Below are positions 1 through 9,837 of a stretch of 64,000 bases of DNA, piece by piece. This DNA is from Acanthochlamys bracteata. Taxonomy: Eukaryota > Streptophyta > Magnoliopsida > Pandanales > Velloziaceae. Numbering within the stretch: position 1 is the first letter of the stretch; each line of letters begins with the position of its first letter. Location: positions 496,001-560,000 of the forward strand of contig CM034145.1 in the NCBI GenBank assembly GCA_019914995.1, written 5' to 3'. Both the position numbers and the translations under genes were made by a program. The notes beneath the pieces were generated by a model. It ran no database searches. It had not been told where the DNA came from and worked only from the letters and a program-made list of their open reading frames with translations.

Positions 1-283
1 CTTTTAAAAAGTTTTTTATAGTATTCTAATATTTAAAAATATACATAAATTTACATTACATATATTTATATTTTAAATTTCTATATTACTTTTCAATAAA
101 AATATTTTATTTTAGATAATCTCAAATGACCCTTTAATTACATACCATTAAAAGTTGTATCACTTGTTCTTGGACAAAACACAAACAACTCACAAAAGAT
201 GGGTAAAAGGTTTCTATGCATGGTTGACAATGGCATCCACTCATTTGGCCTCACTAACAAAAATTTCAGTCCATTTCTAAGGT

Positions 284-517
284 GGCGTTTGGCTTTCTAT
301 TTTTCCAACTGATTTTTTTAATTTTTAATTTTATATTTTTAATATATATTTTATAAATTTATTTAAAAACTTAAAAAATTAGAAAATTGTACATACTAAA
401 TTTTTTTATTATATATTTTTATTATTTTTTTATAAATAAAAAAAATTATTTTCCAAAAAATATATAAATATTTTTTATTTCAAAATAGTTTTATTTCATA
501 ATCAATTCTACAAACGC
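284..517. repeat. MITE-like repeat, family A (GTTTGG ends)
   Basis: It opens with GGCGTTTGGCTTT and closes with CTACAAACGC, which is an imperfect inverted repeat of the opening. Between them lies about 200 bp of nearly pure A/T that resembles the interior of the other family A copies in this window. It has no coding capacity. Confidence 0.5.
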
Positions 518-1151
518 ATCAGCAAATGCATGCCTATACCTTGTAGCTAATATTGGCCATTTGCATCAGGAATTTTTCCATTTCAAATGGCATATGCATG
601 AGTTTGGTACCGCATGTTTTCAAGATTCTCTTCACCAAATAAAGTTTTGGGTAGTAAGTTACAATCAAATCCATCCAATAGCTACGTACATTTATTAGGT
701 TTTTATGAATATTTATAAACTAAAGTTTTTTAAAAAAATAATCCAAACAAAATAATAAATATAAATAATAAAAAATCCTACGACATAATTTTTTTATATT
801 TTTTAATTTAAAATAATTTTTATAATATTATAAAAATTTATTTAAAATATAAAATAAAAAGTTAAAATAAAAGTTATTGAAACGCACCGTAAAATGTTGT
901 CGTAGAAAATCAATATTACTCAAGATAAACTACAGCGAATTTTTATATAGGAAAAAGTGAGGGACTTGTGGTAAAATTGTATACGCTATACAGAAGGACT
1001 TGTTTACTACTCTACCTTCAATTAGATCAGAAATTCCTTTTTCAATTAAAAAATTATTTTAAAATAATTTTGTATATTCAATTTTAAAATTTATTTTTAA
1101 AACTCACTTTCAAACAATTAAATAAGTCCAAAATTTGTGTAATGAAGTAGG

Positions 1152-1387
1152 ATTGCGTTTTTCAAACGCTTATTTTTTATTTTTTATTATATATTTTTTA
1201 ATATATATTATATAAATATTTAAAAATTTTATTTAAATATTTAAAAAATATAAAAAGATTCTACTTATTTAGTTCTTTTTATTATATATTATTATTATTT
1301 TAGAATTAAAAAAAGCTTATTTTTTAAAAAAATAAAAATATTATTTATTTTTAAAAAATTTTATTTTATAAACACTTTTAGACGTCC
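1152..1387. repeat. MITE-like repeat, family A
   Basis: It begins ATTGCGTTTTTCAAACGCTT and ends with AAACACTTTTAGACGTCC. The A/T interior follows the same order of T-runs and A-runs as the copies at 284, 16996 and 62747. The ends are approximate. Confidence 0.5.
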
Positions 1388-1932
1388 AATTGAATGGGTT
1401 ATGAAATGTTATCTCTTGACTATTATATACAATGTGATCTTGGTACAATGAACACCAACCTGTCTTGGCTTTTTTGCATCAGAAACATATGGGCATATCA
1501 TGGATCCACCTCACACTCATATGAGTTGCCAGCAAAGTTCAACAGTTTTTGTTTCAATCAGTAGCTTCCCCTCACTGTCATTGCATTTATCTCTCCAACC
1601 ATGATCCTATCATGTTGCATTCAATAATAATTTTATATTATAAAATTATAACTCAGCTTTTATTTTAGGAGTTATTTGGAAGTGCTTACAATACAAAAAA
1701 ATTTAAAAAATACTTATTTGAAGCTTTCAGAAAAAATAAGTTTAACTTTGTTTTATCTAAAAAAATAAAAATTATATATATATCTAAATTTTATAACGTA
1801 CAATTAATTTTATTATTTAAAATTTTTTAGAATAAAATAAAAAATTGGGAATGCAATGGTGAATTGAAATGAAAAGCTTTGCAAAAAAGATCCCTCAGTA
1901 CATGCAACACTCTCAGTTGGCTCACCACCTTC

Positions 1933-1940
1933 TATATAAA
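1933..1940 (+). promoter_or_regulatory. TATA box of the acidic-protein gene
   Basis: TATATAAA lies about 110 bp before the ATG at 2046, inside CTATATAAAGG. The spacing leaves room for a leader of roughly 75-80 nt. Confidence 0.6.
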
Positions 1941-2045
1941 GGACCTCCACAAACCTTCAAACATTCCTTGGGGCAAAATTAAGAGAATCAAATCTTTTCT
2001 CTCTGTGTAGTGTTCATATTATTAACTTTATCGTCGAAAAAATCC

Positions 2046-2855
2046 ATGGCAACTGCTGAGGTATATATATGTACACACAATTTCATGAAACATTTCTATA
2101 TATCTTAAGTTGTTGACGTCTTTGTGTTGTTCTTGAATTTTATTGAATGATCTTTGTTATATACATGATTGTATATGTAGGTTGAGCAAGTAACAGCGGC
2201 ACCGGAGAAGAATGTCCAGGAAGAACGACAGCAACAGAGTGCTCCAGCAGCTGAGCAAATCGTGAACGAATCATCAACAGCAGTGGAAGAACAGCGGCAG
2301 CAACAACAACAGCAAGATGATGAAGGTGTAAAAGAAGCCAACCAAGAACAAGAACAACCTGCAGAGGAGGAACACCGAAAGACAGATGAGCCAACTACTG
2401 CAGTTGAAGTAGCTCATCAAACTGAAACAAAAGAAGATCAACAACCTCAGTCACCGCCGGCAGCCGTAGAAACAGTCTCCGAAGCTACTGAAACACCAAT
2501 CCAAGAGCAAGCACCCACAGAGACAGATGGCGCGCAAGAAGCACCGAAACAGCAACCACCTGCAGCAACAGCAATAGCAGAAGAAGCATCTGAAGAACCG
2601 AAAGAAGCCGATGAAAAACCTACCAAAGTTCCGGTAGGAGACGCCGAGAAAAAGGAAGTGGCAATGGAAGAAGAACCAAAGCCTACAGAAGCATTCACAG
2701 ATCAGAAAACTAATGCAGAAGATGTGAAGGATGCTGAAGCTGTTTCAGAGACTGCGACTGCTCCAGCTGCGGAAGAGGCGCCGGCAACGAAGGAGGAAGC
2801 AACCAAGGAAGAAGAACCGGCAGCAGCTTCCGAAGGAGTTGAGAAGAGTGAGTGA
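2046..2855 (+). CDS. Acidic Glu/Ala/Gln-rich low-complexity protein
   Basis: There are two coding exons. Exon 1 (2046-2060) encodes only MATAE and ends at a GT donor. Exon 2 (2181-2855) follows a TATGTAG acceptor in phase 0. The protein is 229 residues, almost entirely Glu, Ala, Gln, Thr, Pro and Lys, with a polyglutamine run near residue 50. It has no cysteine, no membrane segment and no recognisable fold, so it is probably intrinsically disordered and very acidic. The ATG was chosen because it follows a TATA box at 1933, starts a short frame that splices cleanly, and gives continuous sequence into the long exon. The same exon 2 start motif recurs in a damaged copy at 3714. I do not recognise a specific function. 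Composition resembles plant proteins loosely called proteoglycan-like or neurofilament-like, which says little. Confidence 0.75.
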
Positions 2856-3713
2856 GTGAATTATTACTTAAGTTCGAGTGTTTATGGTTTATTTGTAGCA
2901 TAATAATTGAGATCTGTTACGTGTTTAAGAGAGTTCGGTTTAATGTTTAATTAATGAATTATGTATGAATTTATGTACCTTAATAATCTTAATATGTATG
3001 TATTGGTGTTGTGTATGAGTGATATTATTTATTTTCTTTGTGTGTATGTCTCCAAAATTTTATCCTACATTTTCAAACGTCCATATTTTAGACAGTGTAT
3101 CCTATTACGTACCTCTAAACAATAAAAAATAATTAAAAAAATATTTAAGAGATATTTAGAAGTGTTTAACAAAACATTGAATTATTGCATAACAAAATAT
3201 TATATAGAACATTATTATGTAAGTTTTATTATATCTGAGAATTTGCTCAGCTTGCGAATAAAGATTTATTTTAAATACACGGAATTACATTTTTTCTTTT
3301 TAGATTTTAAACTTGGTCAATTCATATATTTCAATTTGTGATTTCGAACTTCACTTGTATTTTTACACTAAATTCTACTTCTATTAAAATTTAATTTTAA
3401 ACTTTATTTCACGAAATTCAAATGTCACTTCAAATTCTAATTTTATCGAATTTTACTTCTTATCAAATTTTATTTGACGAAATTTAGTTTTACAAAACTC
3501 AGTTATGATTACAATTTGAAGCACGCCCTAAGTTGCCATGAAAATACTTCCAATTAGATTTAAGACCACATTGTTTTTAATCAAGTTTTAAGACACTACT
3601 ACAAATCAACTCTTAGTAAAAAAATAATACAACTTAACATTCAGTCGGATTTAGTCGGCAACAACCAATCGGCTGCTCAGAGATCTTTACATACATTTGT
3701 GTTTAATTTGTAG

Positions 3714-3985
3714 GTTGAAGCACCTGCTCAAGAGCAACAACCGGAAGAAGCTGCTCCGGCGACAACCGTAGAAGAAGCATCTGCTCAAGAACAAATATCG
3801 GAAGAAGCTCCGGCGACAACCGCAGAAGAAGCTAGCACCTGCTGATCACGGACAACGTTTACCAGAAACAACTGAATTACCAGCAGCACTTGAGGCTCCT
3901 TTACCGGAAACAACTGAATTACCGCAGTGCTTGCTGCAGGTGGTGATGATGATGAAGAGGGTACACCTGTAAATACGGCCGCCAT
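3714..3985 (+). pseudogene. Decayed duplicate of the acidic gene's exon 2
   Basis: After a TTTGTAG acceptor comes GTTGAAGCACCTGCTCAAGAG, which reads VEAPAQEQ in phase 0, just as exon 2 of the upstream gene begins VEQ. The text stays Glu/Ala/Thr/Pro-rich but hits TGA at 3843-3845. A one-base shift restores APADHGQRLPETTELPAA, and a second shift near 3925 restores AVLAAGGDDDEEGT. The unit LPETTELP occurs twice. There is no separate ATG exon just upstream. It is best read as a tandem exon duplicate with two frameshifts. It could also serve as an alternative last exon for the gene at 2046, which would give a protein of about 48 residues. Confidence 0.65.
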
Positions 3986-4089
3986 AATATTCAGAAGGCA
4001 CCCCCTCTGAATGAAGACTTGCTTTTATTGTTATTGCCTTGAGATATATTAAAAGGAGTACGCATAGTTTTATGGATAACTAATTATGT

Positions 4090-4275
4090 AATATTTGAAA
4101 GTAATTTTAACTTTTTTATTCTATTTTTTAATTTATATTTTAATAAAATTTTTATATATTTTACAGATTTTTAGAAAAAATAAAAAATTATACATCATAA
4201 AATTTTATTATTATTTATTTTTAGTATATTTTAGTAAAAATAAAACTTATTTTAAAAATACTTTCAAATATCTCC
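4090..4275. repeat. MITE-like repeat, family A relative
   Basis: The ends read TATTTGAAAGTAATTTT and AAATACTTTCAAATATCTCC, inverted repeats of each other around an A/T interior. The next copy begins directly after it at about 4300. Confidence 0.4.
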
Positions 4276-4299
4276 TAAATTGCATATTGAAGAGAGTAA

Positions 4300-4512
4300 G
4301 GATGTGTTTAGCTTTGCTTTTCAAACACCTTCAATTTTCTATTTCATATTATTTTTTAAGAAAATTTTTGTAATATTTACAAATTTATTATAATTAAAAA
4401 GAATAGGAAAATTTTAACATTGTAAGTTCTTATTATTAAATTTTTTTATTTTTTATAAAATAAAAATATTTTTTGTTTTATAAAAATTTTATTTTATAAT
4501 TACTTCCAAACA
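4300..4512. repeat. MITE-like repeat, family A
   Basis: It opens with GGATGTGTTTAGCTTTGCTTT and closes with ATTACTTCCAAACATTA. The A/T interior matches the family pattern. Confidence 0.45.
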
Positions 4513-4644
4513 TTAACTTAGGTGTCCTGAGTGTTTAATTAATTAATTATATGTGCATGTACCTTTTCAGCTTTTCTAAGGTGTATGATGTTGTTGTATT
4601 ATCAGTGTTTCTTAAAATAAAATTTTGCATGCTCATCTCAATAT

Positions 4645-4704
4645 TGGGCCTAATTGAGTAAGTAGATTTGTACTACCATATTGGGCTTAGCCCTGATAGG
4701 CCCA
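4645..4704. promoter_or_regulatory. Cluster of TGGGCC/TGGGCT site II-type motifs
   Basis: TGGGCC (4645-4650), TGGGCT (4682-4687) and GGCCCA (4699-4704) fall within 60 bp. Site II motifs of this form are bound by plant TCP factors in promoters of growth and translation genes. No recognisable gene starts next to this cluster, so its role is unclear. Confidence 0.35.
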
Positions 4705-5004
4705 ACCCAGTCCATTAGTTGAATTTGACATGTTAACAATTTTCATAACAAAGCAAAACTTAATTAACTGAGAGAAAAAACACAGTAATTTTCACCTACA
4801 AAAATATGTTAAATCACAACCGTCCGATCAAAATTAAAGAAAAATATTAAGATAGAAAGAGTGAATATATCTTTTTTCATATATTTAACCTGAATGGCTT
4901 AACATTCATTCATATATACTAAATATTCTTCTTGCATTACCCATTAATTTATTGAGGATGAAAAAAAAAGTTACACAAATTTATAAAAGAAAAAGGAATA
5001 AAAT

Positions 5005-5409
5005 TTATTTAACAGAGAGTTTCTTCCATTTCGCTCCATCTCGAACGTATAATTCCTTCGGTCCTTTAAATCGCATCACACACTCGTCTCGACAATTCTG
5101 ATGATCTCTAACATAAGAATACACCGTTGGAGTTCCGATTCTGAAGGCGAGGAACTGAGCCTCGCCTTTTATCACCGGTTTCAACCAGCACCGGGAATCT
5201 TTCGTCGGCGGTTCGAAGACAATGGTTTCATTGAACTTGACGGTTACCCGCGGCGACACAGCGTTACCGCTGCAGCAAATAAGTCGCCATTCATAATCCG
5301 TGCATTCGTTGTGCAGCACAACACGATCGCCGGCACTGAAATTGAGTCTTGCTAACAGCATCATCACGGTCATCGCAGTCAAGATGAGATTTTTGTTGAA
5401 GGAATCCAT
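5005..5409 (-). CDS. Small secreted cysteine-rich protein, possibly S1-like
   Basis: A single exon encodes 134 residues. Residues 1-26 look like a signal peptide (hydrophobic LILTAMTVMMLLARL, then FSAG). The mature part has six cysteines at 36, 45, 46, 74, 106 and 110, and ends with an RDGAKWKKL motif. A secreted protein of about 110 mature residues, beta-rich, with a DEC pair and a C-terminal Trp, is reminiscent of the plant self-incompatibility S1 / S-protein homologue family. The typical S1 core motifs are not clear, however, so the family call is tentative. A TATAAATA box lies at 5455-5462 on the same strand, giving a very short leader and supporting this ATG. If it is an SPH-type protein it would act outside the cell as a small ligand. 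That is inference. Confidence 0.6.
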   Translation of the reverse strand: MDSFNKNLILTAMTVMMLLARLNFSAGDRVVLHNECTDYEWRLICCSGNAVSPRVTVKFNETIVFEPPTKDSRCWLKPVIKGEAQFLAFRIGTPTVYSYVRDHQNCRDECVMRFKGPKELYVRDGAKWKKLSVK

Positions 5410-5454
5410 GGTTGGATATTTTTCAAGTAATTTTCAGAATTTTGTATTTCGTTC

Positions 5455-5462
5455 TATTTATA
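5455..5462 (-). promoter_or_regulatory. TATA box of the secreted-protein gene
   Basis: The minus strand reads TATAAATA about 46 bp upstream of the ATG at 5409, the expected position for a gene with a short leader. Confidence 0.6.
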
Positions 5463-5818
5463 AGGCTTGTAAAATATTTTGGAGTAACAGTTCTTCTAAG
5501 ATCATATTAATGGTGTTTTCATTAATTTGTATTGGGGTTTCAAAAAATATTTATCTTTGTTAAACTGCTGTCTTAAATTGACACGTTATAATTAATTAAT
5601 TAAAACCTGTAAGTTCAAAGAGAGGAGTGTGTAGTTTTTGTCAAACTTGTTCAAACAGAATAATATAATTAATGGAGTTGGAAAGAAATAGAGCAAGCCA
5701 AGCTTAGTTTTGGCTGTTTTCTAACCAAGAAAAATTTGTTTTTTTATTGGAAAGAACAGACCAAACCAAAAACAGGTAACAATTAATCGTGTCGTCGGTT
5801 TACTTCAGTCAGATATAG

Positions 5819-6104
5819 TACGTGTTTCAATATCCGCAATTCTTTTTTTTATTAAACTTTAAATTTTAAATAATTTATATATTTTAATTATAAAAAATTC
5901 AAATTTTATTTTTATATAAGGAATTTTAATTTTTAAATTTTTTATTTACACACTTTTTAATATAATTATATTTTTTAATTTTAATATATTTTTAAAAATT
6001 ATTAAAACATAAATACTAAATTCTATTTTTATTTTATTTTTTAAAAAATTTTACTTCCTACTTTCTAATTTTATGAAATTTAATTATGATCATTTAAAAC
6101 GGCT
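5819..6104. repeat. MITE-like repeat, family B (GTGTTTCAAATA ends)
   Basis: It starts CGTGTTTCAATATCCGCAATT and ends ATGATCATTTAAAACGGCTC. The interior contains the family B words for ATATATTTTAATTATA and AATATAATTATATTTTTTAATTTT. Compared with the copies at 49695 and 51568 it is in the reverse orientation. Confidence 0.45.
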
Positions 6105-6462
6105 CATATTTAAACTCAAATTTTTTAAAATATTTTTAGTATAGAATAAATTAAAATTAATGTATGTAATACAAAAAATTAATTTTTGCAATTGTTCTAG
6201 GCCATTACTGCATGTATTTTTACAAAATTTATATATATTTTTTCACAATACGAAAAATTTGTGCATTTAAAATTATTTTTTATTTTTAATAAATTTATAT
6301 ATTATTTTGCAAAATTTTTAATAAGTTTAAAAAATAAAAATTCGTTTTCTAAATATATTTAAAATTTTTTTATTTCAGAAAAAAATTCTTTTTTCAAAGT
6401 AATTCCCCAACATCCCCAACCAAGCAATACTAACAAAGGATAGTATGATATCTTTCTTCTAC

Positions 6463-6765
6463 CTATACGTAAATTGCATAGCGCATGCTGTCACGTACCA
6501 TAAGGTAATCCATCTCCGAAGCCCTCGGTAGTTCGCCGGAGACCCATAAATCATCTCCGGTACGGCAAACGAAGCAAGACATCGCCGAAAAAGGCGCGCG
6601 AAAGACCGATACCAGATCTAGCATCGGGCTGGCAGCAGCATCCATACCATCTCTGTTATTGTTAGTAATGTTTTCCTCTCGAGAACTGATTCCGAGACTC
6701 TCATCGGCAACTTTGCATGAGTTTTTCCTTAAACTCCGTCTCACCGCCGTCAATAGCCGCCACAT
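6463..6765 (-). CDS. Small conserved-looking plant protein of unknown function
   Basis: A single exon encodes 100 residues beginning MWRLLTAVRRSLRK. The N-terminus is basic and amphipathic. The middle (about 25-45) is Asn/Glu/Ala-rich and probably flexible. The C-terminal half is ordered-looking: a hydrophobic stretch around LDLVSVFRAPFSAMSCFVC, then WVSGEL, and a C-terminal SMRYAIYV. Codon use and GC content are clearly higher than in the flanking A/T-rich DNA, and the frame is fully open, which supports a real gene. I believe the SMRYAI-type tail occurs in a small uncharacterised plant protein family, but I cannot name it. The basic N-terminus could be a targeting signal. That is inference. 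Confidence 0.6.
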   Translation of the reverse strand: MWRLLTAVRRSLRKNSCKVADESLGISSREENITNNNRDGMDAAASPMLDLVSVFRAPFSAMSCFVCRTGDDLWVSGELPRASEMDYLMVRDSMRYAIYV

Positions 6766-9700
6766 CTCCGGCGAAGAAGTAGAAGAAGAAGAACAACAAA
6801 GAGTGCTTGTGTATCAATTGCTAGCTACTACTCTTAGTTTTGCTCTCTTTCTTTGTTTGATACAATGGTTTTAGAGACGAGCGTTCGTTGAGTTGTTAAA
6901 GTGGAGTCCCTCTAGTTAGGGAGCGGGGTTAAAACTACGGTTAATTAACTCAAGTATAAAGTTAAAGTTAGCGGGTAGTGGTAATCGATTGTTAAATATA
7001 ACTTTTTAGTTATACTTAAAAAATTGAGGCAATTATTTATATGAACACTTTATTTTTTAACTTTATTTGTAAAATACCGGCAAGATAATTCTTAATTGCA
7101 AATAACACAAAATTCTTACAAACTTAGAACATATTTTAGGGTTTGTTTTAAACGTCCCCTCTAATATTCTCTATAAATTTTAGAATTTTAAAATATTTAT
7201 ATATTTTTAAATTATTTTTGAGTTAAGAACTGTATTTTTATTTTACTATTTAGAAATTCAATGATTTACTCTTTTAAGAATTTTTTTGTTAAAACTCGAA
7301 ATAAAAGTGACTTTTAACTAAATAACATCGATTAAGCGTAATTTTGCTCTTAAAGGGTGTTTCAAATATTCGTAGCTGAGTTTCGCAAAAATAAAAAATA
7401 AGAATTAGAGTTTTTTAAAAAATAAAGTGAAAATAGAGTTCAGTATTTATGTTTCAATAAATTGTAAAAATATGTTAAAAATTAAAAAATATAATAGTAT
7501 TAGAAAACGTGCAAATAAAAAGATTAGAATTGAAGTTTCCTATGTTAAAGTAGAGTTTTAAATTTTTTTTGTAATTGAAATATATAAATTATTCGGAACT
7601 TAAAATTTGATAAAAAAATTAGAATTACGGACGTCTGAAACATTAAAGTATTTTACTTTCATTTGCATCTATGTGATTTTTGAAGTTTAAATTTTTTCCA
7701 TTATGATAATAGCGCGTGTTAGAAGGCCTAACACGTAAACACAGTGATAAAACACATCATTACCCAAACTTTAACACCTAAATCATACAAATCTTAAAAT
7801 AATTAATTAACTAATCCGAAAACCACTCAACTGGAACTCACTTCTTTTTATCAGATTTTAAACTCAAACTTAATTTCTGTGTTTCAATTTTATTTTGAAT
7901 TTATCAAACTCTTTAATTCAGCTTTCTTATTTAAACTTAATTTTACCGAACTCATTTTCATAAAATTTAATTTTTATAAATAAAATACGCTTTTGTGTAG
8001 GTGAGTTAGAAAATAATGTGCAGTATAATTTTAATAATTTGGATTATTATTTCGATGTAATTAGTAGCATTGACTAATACTTTAACTAACTTTTTACTAT
8101 GATTTGAACAGATAATTAAGTTAATTATTTTGATAATTTTTTAATTTTATTGTTAGGATAAAAATATCAAAATGTATTTAAAGAAGAGTGATTAATAATT
8201 TTGTTTTTGGTTTTAAGAAGTGATACCAAAATTCCATTAATTAATTATATTTTAGGCAACTTGCAAGTTCTTATTATTATTTATTTTGTTAGTGACTTAC
8301 AACTTATTTTCCACTTAAATTGCAACTTAAAATTCATTGAGCATCACAAAAATGCATCAATTATTATGGATTGTTGAAAAAACATCTTTTCTGCAAAGTC
8401 AAACCACTCAATATATACCAAGGTCAAGTTAGCACTAGCTCAAGTGATAAATTAGCAATAATCTAATGTGCTGTTGAAATTAATTTTCATTCATTTTTTA
8501 TATTAATTTTTTATTTATAATATTTCTAAAATTTAAATATATAAAAAATATTTAGTCGTAAAATTTTATTATTATTTATTATTTTTTAAAAAATAAAATT
8601 ATAAAGTTTATATTAAAACATTTTTTGTTCTAAATTTTTTTTTTTTTTCAAAAGACATCCCCTAGTGCTTATCGCAACTTTATGTATTTTGACCTCTAGA
8701 AGTTCTCCGATTTGGGCAAAATATTCTGTTCATGTGACTTCCAATTTGGCAAAATTCAAACTTTGAAGTTTAAGAATTTTGTGCATTAGAATCAATTTAA
8801 TTTTTTAGGTATGAAAAAAGTTATTGTTCGAGTTTATCCATATTTTGTTTTTCTAGATAATCCAAAAAGTTTCAGTAATACTATTTTTCTAAAAATATAA
8901 ACAAGAATACTACACACGAACTCTATATGTGAATTATTTTCTACAGTTGATCCCAAATTCGAATAAAACAACATTATTATGATTAAAAACATAATTTTTT
9001 TGCTTGAAAATAACTTTCTGAAATATAAAATTTTAAAAGTAATCTTTTAGTCTAGAAAAAAACATATGCACCAAATAAATAAGAAAAGCATATAGTTAAG
9101 TAGCTTGTAGAAGCTCTTAGATTAAAACCATTATGTTTTAATTAGTATTTGTTTGATTCTAAAGTTTTTGTTAAGTAATGATTAATGTCCAACTTCATTT
9201 TCTAGCTTGTCCAATGGAGAAGAACCCTAAACCTTTAGGTTAGCATTATCCTTTTTATTATTGATTAGCAGGTTTTGATTAAGACCCAAAAATTTTTAAC
9301 GTCCATGAAATGAAAGATGTTTTCTTCTTTTTTGTAGTGGAAATAAAGAGCAAATTAAATTGGGGTATCTCTTTTCTTTCCATTTATATCTAAATTAGTA
9401 AATCTTCTAAGTTCTGTTTTTTTTTTAGCAACGCCAGTTTTTCAGTTCATCAGCATTAGAAAGTAGCTAAGGACGTGGTTCAATTACATAAACAGAGTTT
9501 TGCAAAAGCAAATTTACTAGAAGCGAAATTAAATGAAAATCAGAACGGTAATTAAAACATATAGAAGAAAATTTAAAATTAAATTTTGATTTAAATAAAA
9601 TTAAAAGTAAAATTCAAAATGATAATTGTAAAATATAAATAATGGTATTCAAAATTCAAAATGACTGCATCGCAATTTTCCGCAATTATCATAGAATTGT

Positions 9701-9837
9701 TCCCCCTTCTTCTATCTCAGAGCTTGTTGTATTGAAAAAAATGAAAAGTATTCGAACAGAAGATTACATGAAATTTTATGGAGGAAAATTGATAATGGAG
9801 CTATGTATAAGATTGATTGTGTACCAAGATGAACAAG
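6766..9837. other. AT-rich intergenic spacer
   Basis: No coding region is supported. It holds a family B repeat at 7356-7642 and other degenerate A/T-rich fragments (for example 8480-8660). The last 200 bp are the 3' flank of the threonyl-tRNA synthetase gene. Confidence 0.6.
7356..7642. repeat. MITE-like repeat, family B
   Basis: It opens GGGTGTTTCAAATATTCGTA and closes TTACGGACGTCTGAAACA, an imperfect inverted repeat. TTAAA flanks both sides (7351-7355 and just after the right end), a possible short target duplication. The interior matches the copies at 49695 and 51568 almost word for word. Confidence 0.55.

Larger units (their letters stand above)
1..1930. other. AT-rich intergenic spacer
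   Basis: No coding region is visible. The stretch is mostly A/T runs and holds at least two copies of the GTTTGG-type MITE-like repeat (284-517 and 1152-1387). Its last part, from about 1850, is the promoter of the acidic-protein gene that follows. Confidence 0.6.

Noticed and set aside
2105-2901. Long minus-strand frames opposite the acidic-protein gene
   Set aside because: They are cysteine- or serine-rich mirror images of the Gln/Ala-rich codons and have no splice or promoter support.
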